A stretch of 64,000 nucleotides of DNA from Agrostemma githago (GCA_958450325.1 OY288239.1:55757049-55821048); one strand, 5' to 3'; shown: positions 33,021 through 43,513, counted from the stretch's first letter. The notes: generated by a model from the sequence alone, not told the origin. Numbers and translations are program-made.

Positions 33021-33560
33021 GGGCAATAGGGGGAGGCCCCCTGTTGCTAAAACCAAGGGAAATAGACCCCCCAACAAAATTTTAAAATCCCCTGTCAACC
33101 TCTGGGCAGACAGGGGGCAGGCCCCCTGAACTTCGACCAGAAGCCAGGGCCAGGCCGGGCCCCACGCGCCGAACGAACAAGGACTGGGGGCAGCCCCCCA
33201 ACCTTGTATAAAAAACGCAAAAACACCCTGCCTACCTCTGGGAAGGCAGGGGGCAGGCCCCCTGGACTTCGAACAGAAGCCAGGGTCAGACCAGGCCTCG
33301 CACGCCAAAAAGAACAAGGACTGGGGGCAGCCCCCCAACCTTGTATAAAAAACACAAAACCACCCTGCCTACCTCTGGGCAGGCAGGGGGCAGGCCCCCT
33401 GGACTTCGAACGGAAGCCAGGGTCAGGCCAGACCTCACACGCCAAAAGAACAAGGACTGGGGGCAACCCCCCAGCCTTGTATAAAAAACGCAAAACTCCC
33501 CCTACCTGCCCCTGGACAGGCTGGGGGCAGGCTCCCTGGACTTCGAATAAAGGCCAGGGT
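33020..33560 (+). repeat. Satellite-like tandem repeat in E3 3' region (period about 137 bp)
   Basis: About four units; GGACTGGGGGCA anchors start at 33181, 33318 and 33454 (steps 137 and 136). Each unit contains the self-complementary GGGGGCAGGCCCCCTG and ends CCTTGTATAAAAAAC. Outer copies are more diverged. ORFs here on both strands are repeat artefacts. Tat elements are known to carry such variable repeats after pol, and these can seed satellites. Confidence 0.9.
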
Positions 33561-33805
33561 CAAGTCATATCTCAGAAGGAAAAGCAAACAAAAGTAAAGA
33601 AAATATATTCATAACAAAAAGAAAAAAGTGTTTAGCAAGGAGAATACTAGGAATCCAGGAGCGAAGAAAATAAAATATTACATCAAGATAAAGGCAGCCG
33701 ACCACATCAGGGCTCGGCGCGCAAAAAAAGGTTAAAATGTCATCAAGAGAACAAAGGTGCAGCAGGATAAGGGCAGGAGCCCTCAGAGGACGACTGCCCT
33801 GCATG
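33561..33805. other. E3 spacer, 3' side of the antisense gene
   Basis: Non-coding, AT-rich; presumably the 3' untranslated part of the antisense gene. Confidence 0.45.
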
Positions 33806-35070
33806 TTAAACGTTGGGAGCATCTTGACTAGGGCCAGCATCCTCGTCAGGCGGCCTGTTTGCCCGAGCTTCGTTCTTGGTAGCGTAAAGGCTTCGGAAGG
33901 CATCCTCATTAAAATCAGGGAACATTTCCCTAATTACTTCCACGACAAGCTCCAAGGAAGAAGAGGCCCCATCTTGAAAGCTCGTTTCCACCGCGACCTC
34001 AGCCTCCTATAAAATGGCGTCCTTCTCCTCCTGCCATTCGTCGCCCTTTGTCTTCAGATCATCCTGGGCCTGCTTGAGGTCTGAGTCAGCCTTGGACAGA
34101 CGCTTCTCCAAGTCAACCACTCTTCTTTTGGTGTGCTCCAGCTCAGCCAAGGATTTTTTAACCTGTTCCATTGCCAGCCTGCTCTTCTTCAGCTCCACCT
34201 CCAGTTTGGATGCCTCCCTCACGACTTTTTCGCCCTGAATCTTCCACTGAGTCACCTGACCCTTTGCCTCCTCCAGCTCGCCCTCCTGTTTTGCCAGCTG
34301 ATCCTTCAAATTGGTGATAAGGGTGACATCCCTTTCAACCATAGCCAGACGGTCAGGGAGAGGGACCCCATGGGTAACCACCAGCTCTTCATCACTCAGA
34401 CGACTGAGAGCCGCCAGCTCAGCGGAGGCCTGAAGCACCCTGGAAGTGCGCTGAATGTATTGGATCACCTGATTGGAAGTGGACGTTACAAATTTTGTGA
34501 GGCGATCCGCCAAAACAGCACCAGAGTCTGAGAGCAGGGCAGAGAGGTCCAGACTATCGCCTGCAGTGTAATGAAACTTCGTATTCTCCTCTGAAAAGAG
34601 GGTGCTTGGAACGTCATGAGCAGGACGCTTGGGCTCGGGGGTGTCGACGTCGGCCTCCAGGTCAACCACGTGTGTAGCCCCTGAAGGCTCTCTGTCCCTC
34701 TTTCTCCTGCACCCCAGAGGAACACTCTTCCCAGTTTATTCAGAATTAATAGGACGTGATCCCTGGGGAGTATGAATCCCCGCAGGGGAATCACCCTGCT
34801 TGCCGGCTGGAGAGGGGGTGGCTTCCGAGGTAACCTCCGCCTCCGCGCCCTGGGCATCGGAAAGAGGAGCCGTCGGCTTTGCTGGCGGTAGCCTCGGAGG
34901 GAGAGGAAGCCTGGTTCGGCTGGCGGAGATACTCTTCACGTACTTCATCAAATTCTTCTCATCCTTCTTGTAACTGGAAGGAAGGGAGGGACGCTTGGAA
35001 ACGATGGTGATATTTTCGTCTAAACCGAGCCTCCTTACCTCCTTCCTCAACCAAAGACGAGTGGCGAAAT

Positions 35071-35149
35071 CTGCAGGGCATAAGAAAAACAGTTAGAAAA
35101 ATGTAGGCAAGAGTTGAAAGAGACAATGCCAATAAAATCCCTGAACTAC
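35071..35149 (-). other. Intron of the E3 antisense gene
   Basis: 79 nt, GT-AG, T-rich before the acceptor (TTTTTCTTATGCCCTGCAG). Removing it keeps the reading frame. Confidence 0.7.
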
Positions 35150-35616
35150 CTCCTTCAAGACTGAGAATCAGGCCCACTCGGCCCAGATATTCGTCAGTGG
35201 CTATAAGCTCCCCATGAGGAAGCCAGAAGCCAGGGCCACATACGCCAGACTTATCTACAATGGCAACGAATTTCTTGACCAACTCCTCGTCCCGTCTGTT
35301 CAGTTTCACCTCCAGGGCTTTCCCCCCAACACCTGGATGGTACTCCTCACGGGTTTCCAGGCGAGTGTGGACATGATTCCTGAAGTGTCTAGGAATTCGC
35401 CACCCTGAAGCACTATGCACATACAAGAAGTTGTTTTTCCAGTCTTTCAGACTGTTCAGAGCTGGCCAGACAGGGGTGTATCCTTTCTGCCTTTGGAGAG
35501 ACCAGTATCCAGGGGAACCCTCTCCCCCCAGAAGAGGATACCATCTGCAGACCAACCATGTATCGCAGGGTATTGATGGAGGGCCCCTCACCATGAAATA
35601 GGCAGGTCCACGTGTA

Positions 35617-35700
35617 GGCTATGGCCACATTCATCCTCCTAAAGGCCTCATTCAACTGGGCTATGGCCACATTCATCCTCCTAAAGGCCTCCTCCAAGAA
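35617..35700 (-). repeat. 42-bp tandem duplication in the E3 antisense gene
   Basis: Two copies of a 42-bp unit starting at 35617 and 35659 duplicate 14 residues in frame inside the conserved domain, so it is probably a late event in a decaying copy. Confidence 0.9.
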
Positions 35701-36402
35701 GGGGTGTAAGGGGAAACGTAGGCCGAATTCTAGGCACTTGTGGTAAACGGCTATGCAGCCGTCAGGGGGACAACATACAGTATCCTTCTCCCCTAGAACA
35801 ACAATGGTGTACCCCTCCCCAAAGTTGTAAAATTTCTCAATCGCCCCAGCGGCGTTTTTTACCAAAATTAAATCCCGATTTTTTGCCTCTGGGTAGCTTT
35901 TCAAGGGGACCTGATACTTAGACTTGTCTAAGTAATATATTCTCCCCTCCTCCTTGGGGACAAGGGGGCCGACAATTCTAGTGGGGTCTATTTCCATCGC
36001 CTCGTCGTCGGAGTCGACGACGTCAAAGGGAGCAGGCTCAGGCGAGTTGGCATTTTCACCCCCCTCCGTATAATCTTCAAACGTCCTAAGACCGGTTCCC
36101 CCAGAAGAGGAGGCAAGGTCAGCCCTACCCCCCTCCCTATCCTCCGCCTTCTCAGGCGATGGGTCGATGAATGTAAGGATGCGAGCACGATGACTAGACA
36201 TCATGATTTAAAAAGGAAAAGAGAGGAAATGAAAAAGACAAGGATTTAGGGCAAGATTCTAACCTAAAACGATGACCGCGGGTTGAAAATCCAAAGAAAG
36301 AGAGCTCCTCGGTCTAAGAAAATTCTCGGCAGCGAAAGAGTATGAAGAGGGGTTTAGGTTTTTCAAAAAGCATAAAAGAGGGAAATGGGGGGAATAGGAA
36401 GG

Positions 36403-36412
36403 CTTATATAGA
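36403..36412 (-). promoter_or_regulatory. TATA box of the E3 antisense gene
   Basis: The minus strand reads TCTATATAAG, about 200 bp upstream of the ATG at 36204, leaving a leader of about 170 nt. Confidence 0.6.
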
Positions 36413-36705
36413 CCAGGGGAAGTGAAGAGTCGCTCCTCCTAAAAGCTCCCCCAGCAACTGCCCCACGTGTCACTCTTTCAAAACCAATCGCCCACCTCTT
36501 CCCAAGAAAAACCTCGAAAAGGTAAAGGGTGTCGGAGGATTAATCATTCTGTGACGTCATCCCTTCATTCATTCAAAAAAACAAATGCAGCGCACATAAA
36601 GAAATTGCCTGATCTTTCATTAATTGGAAAAAGCCCAAAAATGGGCAAGTTACATTCAGCGCATAAAAAATAAAAGTACAAAAGGAGCCTGATTTTCTGG
36701 CTAAG
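36413..36705. other. E3 region upstream of the antisense gene
   Basis: Non-coding; I see no further signal. Confidence 0.4.
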
Positions 36706-36729
36706 TTAACTAGCCTGCGAGTCCGGAGT

Positions 36730-37381
36730 AGGCCTAATCATCATCAAGGTCTGGGGAATAGTCCCCAGGGTTGTCATCATCCAGGGCGGACCCCCACTCC
36801 CAGTCATCAGAATCCTTGAAGGGATTAGTAGGGAAATCGTCTTCGCCCTCGCCGGAGGAATAGAGCTGGCCCTAGCTCTCCTCATAATCATGGCTGCTTG
36901 TGTCCCAGTCATGGCCAAAGGGGACGGCCCTGGCATCATCAGGGAAATCGCGACCCACCCTCCCCACCAGAGGGGAGGAGGGGCCTGATTCTGTAGAGGA
37001 GGTCAACTCAGGGCAGCTAGGGTCAAACTGCTCTGGATGTAGCCAGGGGAAGCACCTGTGGCACCCCCTGTCATAACACCCACCAGCCTGGGTGCAGTGC
37101 CCAGGGCGAGGACCAGTAGGAGGAGATCTCCTAGGGCGCCTACCAGTCCTGGAAAGGGCCTTCCTCTTAGCCACCCGTTGAGAACGGGAGCGTTTTCTTT
37201 TGCTACAACGGAGAATCTGGTGAGCCCGCTTAGCATATTTCAGTCGACGGAGCCCCCTGAAGCAACAGATTTCTACATAAACCTCACAGCGGAAGACTGT
37301 TTTCCTAATCCAAAACATTGGCTCTTTTTGGAAGGGAATAGTGGAGAGGTTGAAAGTGAAGCGTGAAATGACAGAGAACAA
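36730..37381 (-). pseudogene. Second antisense ORF of E3 (basic middle, acidic C-terminus; unknown)
   Basis: The minus-strand frame is open from 37381 to 36872 (169 codons), then continues after one TAG for about 45 codons of acidic sequence (SSGEGEDDFPTNPFKDSDDW ... PGDYSPDLDDD). The middle is basic (RCSKRKRSRSQRVAKRK, a possible nuclear signal) and followed by Cys/His-rich GHCTQAGGCYDRGCHRC. A TATA-like TGTATAAATT lies at 37386-37395, so the likely start is the ATG at 37318 rather than 37381. I do not recognise a family. It may be a real accessory gene or chance coding. Confidence 0.4.
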
Positions 37382-37395
37382 CAGAATTTATACAA

Positions 37396-37681
37396 AAAAC
37401 TTTTGGAACAAAAGCAAGCCAATAATGAAGCTTCAACCACCTCTGTAAGGGGAAGAGCCAATCACCACGTTGGCGCGCAGTCCAAGAATCCTCTTTACAA
37501 GAGAAGTAATCATGAGCAAAGACATTCCAACTCTTTGCATGCCCAATACGGTTGAGTTTCCTCCCTCGGGAACATGCTGCGCATTAAATGCTGAGTCGCT
37601 CAAAAGAGTCAACCTCTCATCCCAACCAAGAGATCGCCTGCCAAAGAGAGCCCTGCCTCCCCTTAGCCGGCGAGGGCCAAT
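37396..37681. other. E3 pre-LTR spacer
   Basis: Non-coding. The tract just before the LTR (GGCGAGGGCCAA) is only weakly purine-rich for a PPT. Confidence 0.5.
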
Positions 37682-38355
37682 TGATGGGGGTCGGTAGCCT
37701 GCTATGGGTCACCCGCCATTTGGGTCCCAGGATGGCCCAACCCAGGAATAGAGGAGAGCCTGCCCTGCAGGCAACCAAAAAAGAAGTCACTAAAACTCCC
37801 CAAGGAACTCACCTGCTCGGCAGGGCCGTGCCGCCAGCCGAGCAGGGCAGTCAATCCCCCTGCCTTCTGACCCCCAGGGTGCTCCCACCCACAGCAGAGG
37901 CAGGGGAATCCGGGGCCCTTCCGTCATTTTGCCTAAGGTAAAGGAGAATGAGCGGATGAGGTGAAGCGACATGTCACTCTCCTATCCACTCATTCTTTCT
38001 CTCTCCTCTTCTCTTTTCCTCTCTCTTGTGGGAAGGTATAAATACTCTTCCATTTCCCACATGAAAGGGGTTGGATTTTCTCTCTCTAGACTCTCACTCT
38101 AAAACCGCCACCCAGTTCCTCACGAGCTAGGTTCCTAAAGGCTATTCACGGACTGACTTAGGCATCAGAGAGGGTTCCCCCGGACACCTCCGGGGCCCTG
38201 TGCGTTCACTGTGCAGGGGCAGGCCATCTTTGCCGGGAAAGTCCGACCACCGGGGTGAGGAGAAGGGGAGGTCAAAGGAAGTCAAACGAACATTACCCGA
38301 GTAACATCAAGAGACCCGAATCCGAGGTCGAGTCAATTTTTTCCATACCGGAACA
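37682..38355 (+). repeat. E3 3' LTR
   Basis: Matches the 5' LTR with about a dozen visible substitutions. Carries TATAAATA at about 38037-38044 and the same GCTCGGC inverted repeat. Confidence 0.93.
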
Positions 38356-38360
38356 ACTAT

Positions 38361-38523
38361 AATATCAATCGTCTTCTTGAGACTTTCAGTTTAGAACCTT
38401 AGACAAACGAGATTGTTGCTTCCTCAAGTTATTAAAAATTTTGTGCACCTTTGTGATTAGAAATTGAATGGAATTTTCAGAAACCTGGTCTTAGCTCAAT
38501 GACGTGTTTGAAGATGTGAGTGT
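38361..38523 (+). other. INT-B segment 2 (between E3 and E4)
   Basis: 163 bp matching INT-A about 16190-16350; it shows that E3 and E4 are separate insertions into the same internal domain. Confidence 0.85.
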
Positions 38524-38528
38524 TTGCG

Positions 38529-39297
38529 TGATGTGAGTTAGAAAGAACCTTGAACAAGTTATTTGGAGATTGATAGTAATTTGAGATAAACGAAAAACAA
38601 GCAACGAAAATCAGATTGGAATAGCTGTTGTAAGGGATGATAGAACGTAACCAAGGATAGTGTGCTAAGTGAGATAGACCTATACCTCAACAAAGCGGGT
38701 GCTAATTCAAACACTTGATTGAAATAGCGAGTATAGAGCTTGTAACGCGACTAACTCTAATACTTTGTCTTGTGAACTACAAAGACGAAAAGGAAAGCAA
38801 AACTTAACTCAGATTTGTTTGATGAAAGTTGAATGCTTTATTCATCAAGTACTTGGCTATTTATAGCCAAGCAACACGTCCCAAATGAGGCTCCAACCAG
38901 AATAGTCAAGCCTCATTAAGGGTTACAAACTACTAAGTGATAAAAACAAAGTAAATACATTGAACTAAAATGACTAAATTCATCCTCTAGTTATACTCCA
39001 AATCTGGTGCTTTTCTATTGATGTGCTTTGGCTGGTTGAAGGTGTGAATGAGTCTTATTAATGTATGAAAGCAATAGTTCCAATTGCTTGTTATTTGAAC
39101 TTGGAAATCAGAATAGAGCAATGTATGTTTCAGCTCTTTTATTCGGTCCAAGTTGGTGTTCACAAGAGCTAGTTTAGCACTTGAAGAGGCACACTACTAG
39201 ACTTGAAGGAGGGACTAAGGGGCTTGAACTTGGACCATTTGGAGCTAGTGTGAGCTCATTGAAATCCTGATTTGTTGTTGCTTCCTCATTCGGATCA
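38529..39297 (-). repeat. E4 3' LTR
   Basis: 769 bp. Contains the last 41 codons and stop of the integrase ORF (39174-39297). A polypurine tract lies just inside (39298-39313, minus strand TTCAAGGGGGAGGAGA). Confidence 0.92.
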
Positions 39298-40295
39298 TCT
39301 CCTCCCCCTTGAAAAGGAATTGTCCTCAATTCTGAAATGCCATCATCATCAAGATAAGGAGAAAGATCTCCCACGTTGAACGTGGCATGAACTCCATAAT
39401 CATCCGGTAACTCCACCTTGTAGACATTGTCATTTACCCTTGATATGATCTTATATGGACCTTCTGCTCGTGGCATCAATTTGTTCTTTCTCTTGCTTGG
39501 AAACCTCTCCTTTCTTAAGTGAACCCAAACCAAGTCACCCTCTTGGAAGAGTCTTGGTTTCCTGTTTTTGTTGGACCTTCTTTTGTAGGCTTCATTTATT
39601 TCCTTGATCCTTTCTCGGATTTGCTCGTGGAGTTTTATCATGGATTTGAGCTTTGACTCTGCGTCCTTGTGGACTAACTCATCCTTAGGTAGGGGAACTA
39701 GGTCCAAAGGCATATAAGGGTTGATTCCATAAACAGCCTCAAAAGAAGAATGAGAGGTAGCATAAGTAGGAGAACGATTGTAAGCGAACTCAGCGTGGGC
39801 TAGCTTGACATCCCAATCCTTTTGAGTCTTGCTCACCAGGCCTCTTAGCAACGTGCCTAAAGTGCGGTTGGTAACCTCGGTTTGGCCATCTGTTTGTGGG
39901 TGATGAGAGGTGCTAAATAAGAGCTTGGTCCCTACCTTCCTCCACAATGTGTTCCAAAAATAGCTAAGAAACTTTGAATCACGATCCGAAACAATGGATT
40001 TAGGTACTCCATGGAGGCGCACCACTTCTTTGAAGTACAAATCGGCTACATTGCTAGCATCATCGGTTTTGTGACAAGCAATGAAGTCAGCCATTTTTGA
40101 GAACCGGTCCACCACCACCATGATAGCATCCTTCCCCCTAGCTATTCTTGGCAAGGCCACAATGAAATCCATGGACACATCTTCCCATGGTCTTTTAGGT
40201 GTGGGTAAGGGCATATAAACTCCTAGCTTGAAAGAACTCTTGGCAAATTGGCAAGTTACACACTTGCTCACTACATGTTGAACACTCTCTTGCAT
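39174..40295 (-). CDS. E4 integrase, C-terminus encoded in the LTR
   Basis: A 373-codon segment beginning inside the zinc finger (QHVVSKCVTCQFAKSSF; the His pair lies upstream in the RNase H frame). Catalytic D in VSMDFIVALP, D in IVSDRDSKFLSYF and E in GQTEVTNRTLG. The C-terminal module has AEGPYKIISRVNDNVYKVELP and YGVHATFNVGDLSPYLDDD. The tail from about residue 333 is encoded by LTR sequence and is Ser/Pro-rich. It is separated from RNase H by a one-base deletion near 40300. Confidence 0.9.
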   Translation of the reverse strand: MQESVQHVVSKCVTCQFAKSSFKLGVYMPLPTPKRPWEDVSMDFIVALPRIARGKDAIMVVVDRFSKMADFIACHKTDDASNVADLYFKEVVRLHGVPKSIVSDRDSKFLSYFWNTLWRKVGTKLLFSTSHHPQTDGQTEVTNRTLGTLLRGLVSKTQKDWDVKLAHAEFAYNRSPTYATSHSSFEAVYGINPYMPLDLVPLPKDELVHKDAESKLKSMIKLHEQIRERIKEINEAYKRRSNKNRKPRLFQEGDLVWVHLRKERFPSKRKNKLMPRAEGPYKIISRVNDNVYKVELPDDYGVHATFNVGDLSPYLDDDGISELRTIPFQGGGDDPNEEATTNQDFNELTLAPNGPSSSPLVPPSSLVVCLFKC

Positions 40296-40975
40296 TCTTG
40301 GCCAAAAAAGTGCTCTTTTAAGACTTCCAATGTTCTTGTGATGCCGAAATGACCTGCTAAACCTCCCCCATGAGCTTCCCTAACCAGAAACTCCCTAATG
40401 GGATGTTTGGGAACACAAAGTCGATTTCCCTTGAAAAGAAATCCTTCCTGCAAAACAAACTCGTCAAAGGCTCCCTCCTTGCATTTGGTGAAAGCTTCAC
40501 CAAAACCAGCATCACTTTTGTAGTAATCCTTTAGAGTTTCAAATCCAAGCAATCTAACATCCAAAGTGGACAATAGAGTGTAGCGGCGGGATAATGCATC
40601 AGCCACCATGTTACTCTTACCATCCTTGTATTTTGAAGAGAAATGAAAGGATTGCAAGAATTCCACCCACTTGGCATGCCTTGGACTTAGTTTTTGTTGG
40701 CCATTGATGTACTTTAGGTACTCATGATCTGAATGGAGAATAAAGTGGTTAGTACGAAGATAATGACTCCAATGATCAAGAGCTCTTACTATGGCATAGA
40801 ATTCCTTGTCGTAAATGCAATAATTCAGCCTTGCTCCCATGAGTTTTTCTGAAAAATAGGCAATGGGGCGCCTGTTTTGCATGAGGACAGCACCAATTCC
40901 TACTCCACTAGCGTCACATTCAACCTCAAATGGTTGAGAGAAATCAGGAAGAGCTAGAATAGGAGCGGAACACAA
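40271..40975 (-). pseudogene. E4 RNase H and integrase start
   Basis: FEVECDASGVGIGAVLMQ supplies the first Asp; KEFYAIVRALDHW, FILHSDHEYLKYI and MVADALSRR the other acidic sites. The end holds the integrase HH pair (REAHGGGLAGHFG). It ends by frameshift near 40300. It is in frame with RT upstream but cut off by two adjacent stops (TAG TAA) at about 41015-41020. Confidence 0.9.
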
Positions 40976-41017
40976 CTTCTCTTTGATGGCTTCAAAAGCA
41001 ACTTGGGCAGCCTCTTA

Positions 41018-41990
41018 CTAAATGAACGTATCCTTTTTCAAACACTCGGTGATAGGACTTGTGATGGTGCTAAAGTCCTTGATGAACCTCCTGTAGAAAG
41101 AAGCCAACCCATGGAATGATCTTACTTCAGTTATGGTAGAAGGGATTGGCCAAGTACGGATGGATTCTATCTTGGTTTGATCAACAGATACTTCTTCTTT
41201 GGATACCACATAGCCAAGGAACACCACGCTCTCTACAAAGAAAGCACACTTCTCCTTCTTGCCAAAGAGTTGCTGTTTGTGTAGTGTCTCAAACAGTAGC
41301 CTTAAGTGCTCCATATGCTCCGCCAAAGACCTGCTATATACAAGAATATCATCCAAATAAACCACAATGAGTCGACCTAAATAGGCCTTGAGTATTTCAT
41401 TCATTAGCCTCATGAATGTGCTTGGAGCGTTGGTGAGACCAAATGGCATGACCGTCCATTCATAGAGCCCATGCTTAGTCTTGAATGGTGTCTTCCACTC
41501 ATCCCCCCCCCCCCCCCCCTCTCATTCTAATTTGATGATACCCACTTCTCAAATCAATTTTGGAGAAGACCACAGCCCCATGAAGCTCATCCAACTTATC
41601 ATCCAATCTTGGGATAGGAAATATATATTTGATGGTAATGTTGTTAACTGCCCTACTATCCACACACATTCTCCAAGTTCCATCCTTCTTAGGTACTAGA
41701 AGGACTGGAACAGCGCAAGGGCTAAGGCTTTCACGAACATACCCTCGATTCATTAACTCATCAATTTGTCTTTGCAACTCTTTAGTCTCCTCTGGATTAC
41801 ATCTATAGGCTGCCTTATTTGGCAAGGCCGCTCCTGGAACGAGGTCAATTTGGTGTTCTATGCCTCGAATAGGTGGTAAACCAGCTGGTAAATCCTTAGG
41901 GAAAACGTCCTCAAACTCACGTAACAATTTCTCAAATGGTTTTCCCCCAAGCCCATTCTCAACTACTATGGGTTCCTCTCTAGCAACCAT
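41018..41990 (-). pseudogene. E4 reverse transcriptase, split by a poly-C/G run
   Basis: The first part, 41990-41499, has YCNPEETKELQRQIDELMNR, VPKKDGTWRMCVDSRAVN and FSKIDLRSGYHQIRM. A homopolymer of 17 C (41503-41519, G on the coding strand) then breaks the frame. The second part, 41449-41018, has MPFGLTNAPSTFMRLMNEIL and YLDD in VVYLDDILVYSRS. The start is also frameshifted from protease at a G7 run near 42005. Confidence 0.9.
41503..41519. repeat. 17-bp C homopolymer inside E4 RT
   Basis: C17 on the + strand, at the codons after GYHQIRM, where related elements have a short Arg/Glu/Gly stretch. Confidence 0.95.
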
Positions 41991-42604
41991 GACAAAGACA
42001 CGTTCCCCCCTTGCAAGGCCTGCTCTACTTCACTCTCACTAGCAAATATGGTGAGGTTAGGTTTCTTAGCTTTGTTGGCTGCCATTGCACGAACAGCTTG
42101 AGATGTCATGGGTTTTAGCACGATTTTCTTTCCCTTATCCCTCAATTCGTATTCATTATTCCTCCCATGGTGTACTACATCCCTATCAAACTGCCAAGGA
42201 CGTCCCAAAAGTATTTGACACGCATCCATAGGAATGACATCACATAAAACCTCATCGACATAAGACCCCATGGTTAAACCAACTCTTACTTGCTTAGTAA
42301 CCCTCACTTTGTTCCCGTCATCCAACCAATGTAGTGCATAAGGTTTAGGGTGACTAGTGGTGGTTAAGCCTAATTTGTTTACCATTTCAGTTGAGGCGAC
42401 ATTTGTGCAACTACCCCCATCAATTATCAAGCTACACCATTTGTCGTTAACTTGACATTTAGTGTGGAAGAGTTGATCCCTTTGTTCAGTGTTGTGAGGG
42501 ACGGGATTGGCATGAAGTGTACGTAGTACCAAAACAGTATCATACGTTGGGGGTTCATAATCCTCTCTTTCCTCATCCTCTTCTTCTTCTCCCTCATTAA
42601 ACAC
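41966..42604 (-). pseudogene. E4 protease region
   Basis: In frame with gag after a single TGA (42608-42610). Acidic linker (EGEEEEDEEREDYEPP), then the retropepsin-like CSLIIDGGSCTNVASTEMV with DGG at the active site and DACQILLGRPWQFDRDVVH at the flap end. The frame breaks at a G-run near 42005 before RT. Confidence 0.88.
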
Positions 42605-42607
42605 AGC

Positions 42608-43513
42608 TCATATGCGTTGCTCCTCTTCCCACATCTCATCTCTAAAGGGCATTATTTCTCTTAAAGTCACGACTCTCTTGTTAGGACAAGCATTTTTATA
42701 GTGACCAAAACCTTGGCACTTGAAGCAACGTACTTTAGAAAAACTAGTTTCAGTGGGTGTCTTAATTGTGGGTTGAATTGGGTTACTCTTAATGGTAAGG
42801 GGTTGATTAGTGTTAACCGAATTGGCCTTGTTACCCCCCTCATTTCGTGACCAATTATGACTCTTAGTAGACTCATTTTCATACTTGGTTTTCCCTTGAG
42901 CTTCAATTTTCAAACATAACCCACACAAAGTATCAAAATCAGAGTATGGACATAAATCAACCGTATTAGCAATACTACGATTTAACCCACATAAAAACCT
43001 AGCCATTTTTATCTCTTCGTTTTCTTCAACTTCCCCCATTAATACCAAGTTCTCAAACTCCTCAATGTACTCGCTAACACTCATCCTTCCTTGTATTAGA
43101 TTAGCAATTTTTTTGTATAAGGATAACTTATGCGTAGTTAGAACATACCTCTTGCGTAGCTTTCGTTTCAAGGATTCCCAAGAAGAAATCTTACCCTTTC
43201 CATCCCTGGTGCGTTGTATTTTTAGCCCTTCATACCAAAGAGAAGCCCCTTTGCTTAGCTTCAGAATTGCGTACTTGCACCTCTCCTCGTCCTCCAAGTC
43301 GTTGAAATCAAAGAGCTTCTCAATGCTCCTTTCCCATTCCAAATAAACTTCAGGATCAGTACCTCCAATGAACTCAGGGAGTTTGTTAACTTTGATTCTG
43401 TCCACCGGCTCTCTTCTAGCTTGGAAACCAGAATTCATGGGCCGATAGCTCTCCAACGCCTTCTTTAGGTGCTCCAAGAAGTTAGGGTCGTCAAAGTACA
43501 CTCCTCCTGCCAT
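42608..43513 (-). CDS. E4 gag
   Basis: A 301-codon segment from the first ATG after the PBS, 25 bp from it. Capsid region: KVNKLPEFIGGTDPEVYLEW and LRKRYVLTTHKLSLYKKIAN, typical of chromovirus gag. Zinc knuckle CFKCQGFGHYKNAC (C-x2-C-x4-H-x4-C) near residue 270. It ends at TGA 42608-42610, likely a mutated sense codon (CGA), because the frame continues into protease. Confidence 0.92.
   Translation of the reverse strand: MAGGVYFDDPNFLEHLKKALESYRPMNSGFQARREPVDRIKVNKLPEFIGGTDPEVYLEWERSIEKLFDFNDLEDEERCKYAILKLSKGASLWYEGLKIQRTRDGKGKISSWESLKRKLRKRYVLTTHKLSLYKKIANLIQGRMSVSEYIEEFENLVLMGEVEENEEIKMARFLCGLNRSIANTVDLCPYSDFDTLCGLCLKIEAQGKTKYENESTKSHNWSRNEGGNKANSVNTNQPLTIKSNPIQPTIKTPTETSFSKVRCFKCQGFGHYKNACPNKRVVTLREIMPFRDEMWEEEQRI

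Larger units (their letters stand above)
33806..36204 (-). pseudogene. E3 antisense gene (gypsy-type transposase-like, PF04195-like domain plus coiled coil)
   Basis: It starts at ATG 36204 and ends in SQDAPNV at 33806. The N-terminal region is acidic (DVVDSDDEAMEIDPTRIVGP). The segment CLEFGLRFPLHPFLEEAFRRMNVAIAQL resembles the 'putative gypsy type transposon' family, as does GYWSLQRQKGYTPVWPALNS. A Pro-rich linker (LPLPPRLPPAKPTAPLSD) and a long Glu/Lys/Leu coiled coil (34410-34010) follow. Introns and breaks: a frameshift near 35560; a 79-nt phase-1 intron at 35149-35071 (GAG/GTAGTT...CCCTGCAG/ATT) that rejoins EGG to FATRLWLRKEV; TAA at 34736-34738; TAG at 34007-34009; and a 42-bp tandem duplication (35617-35700) doubling FRRMNVAIAQLNEA. 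It is convergent with pol. Function unknown. Confidence 0.8.
26487..38355 (+). mobile_element. E3: Tat-clade Ty3/gypsy element with antisense gene
   Basis: LTRs are 26487-27159 and 37682-38355 (673/674 bp, TGATGGGGG...CGGAACA). The TSD is ACTAA (26482-26486) / ACTAT (38356-38360), one mismatch; the empty site in INT-A reads GAATACTATAATAC. The order is LTR, PBS, gag-protease, RT, RNase H, integrase, tandem repeats, an antisense gene, a second antisense ORF and LTR. All genes carry stops or frameshifts, so it is a dead copy. GC content is visibly higher than in the surrounding array. Confidence 0.93.

Noticed and set aside
33095..33614. ORFs of 115-135 codons on both strands over the E3 tandem repeats.
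   Set aside because: They follow the 137-bp repeat, are present on both strands and resemble no protein.
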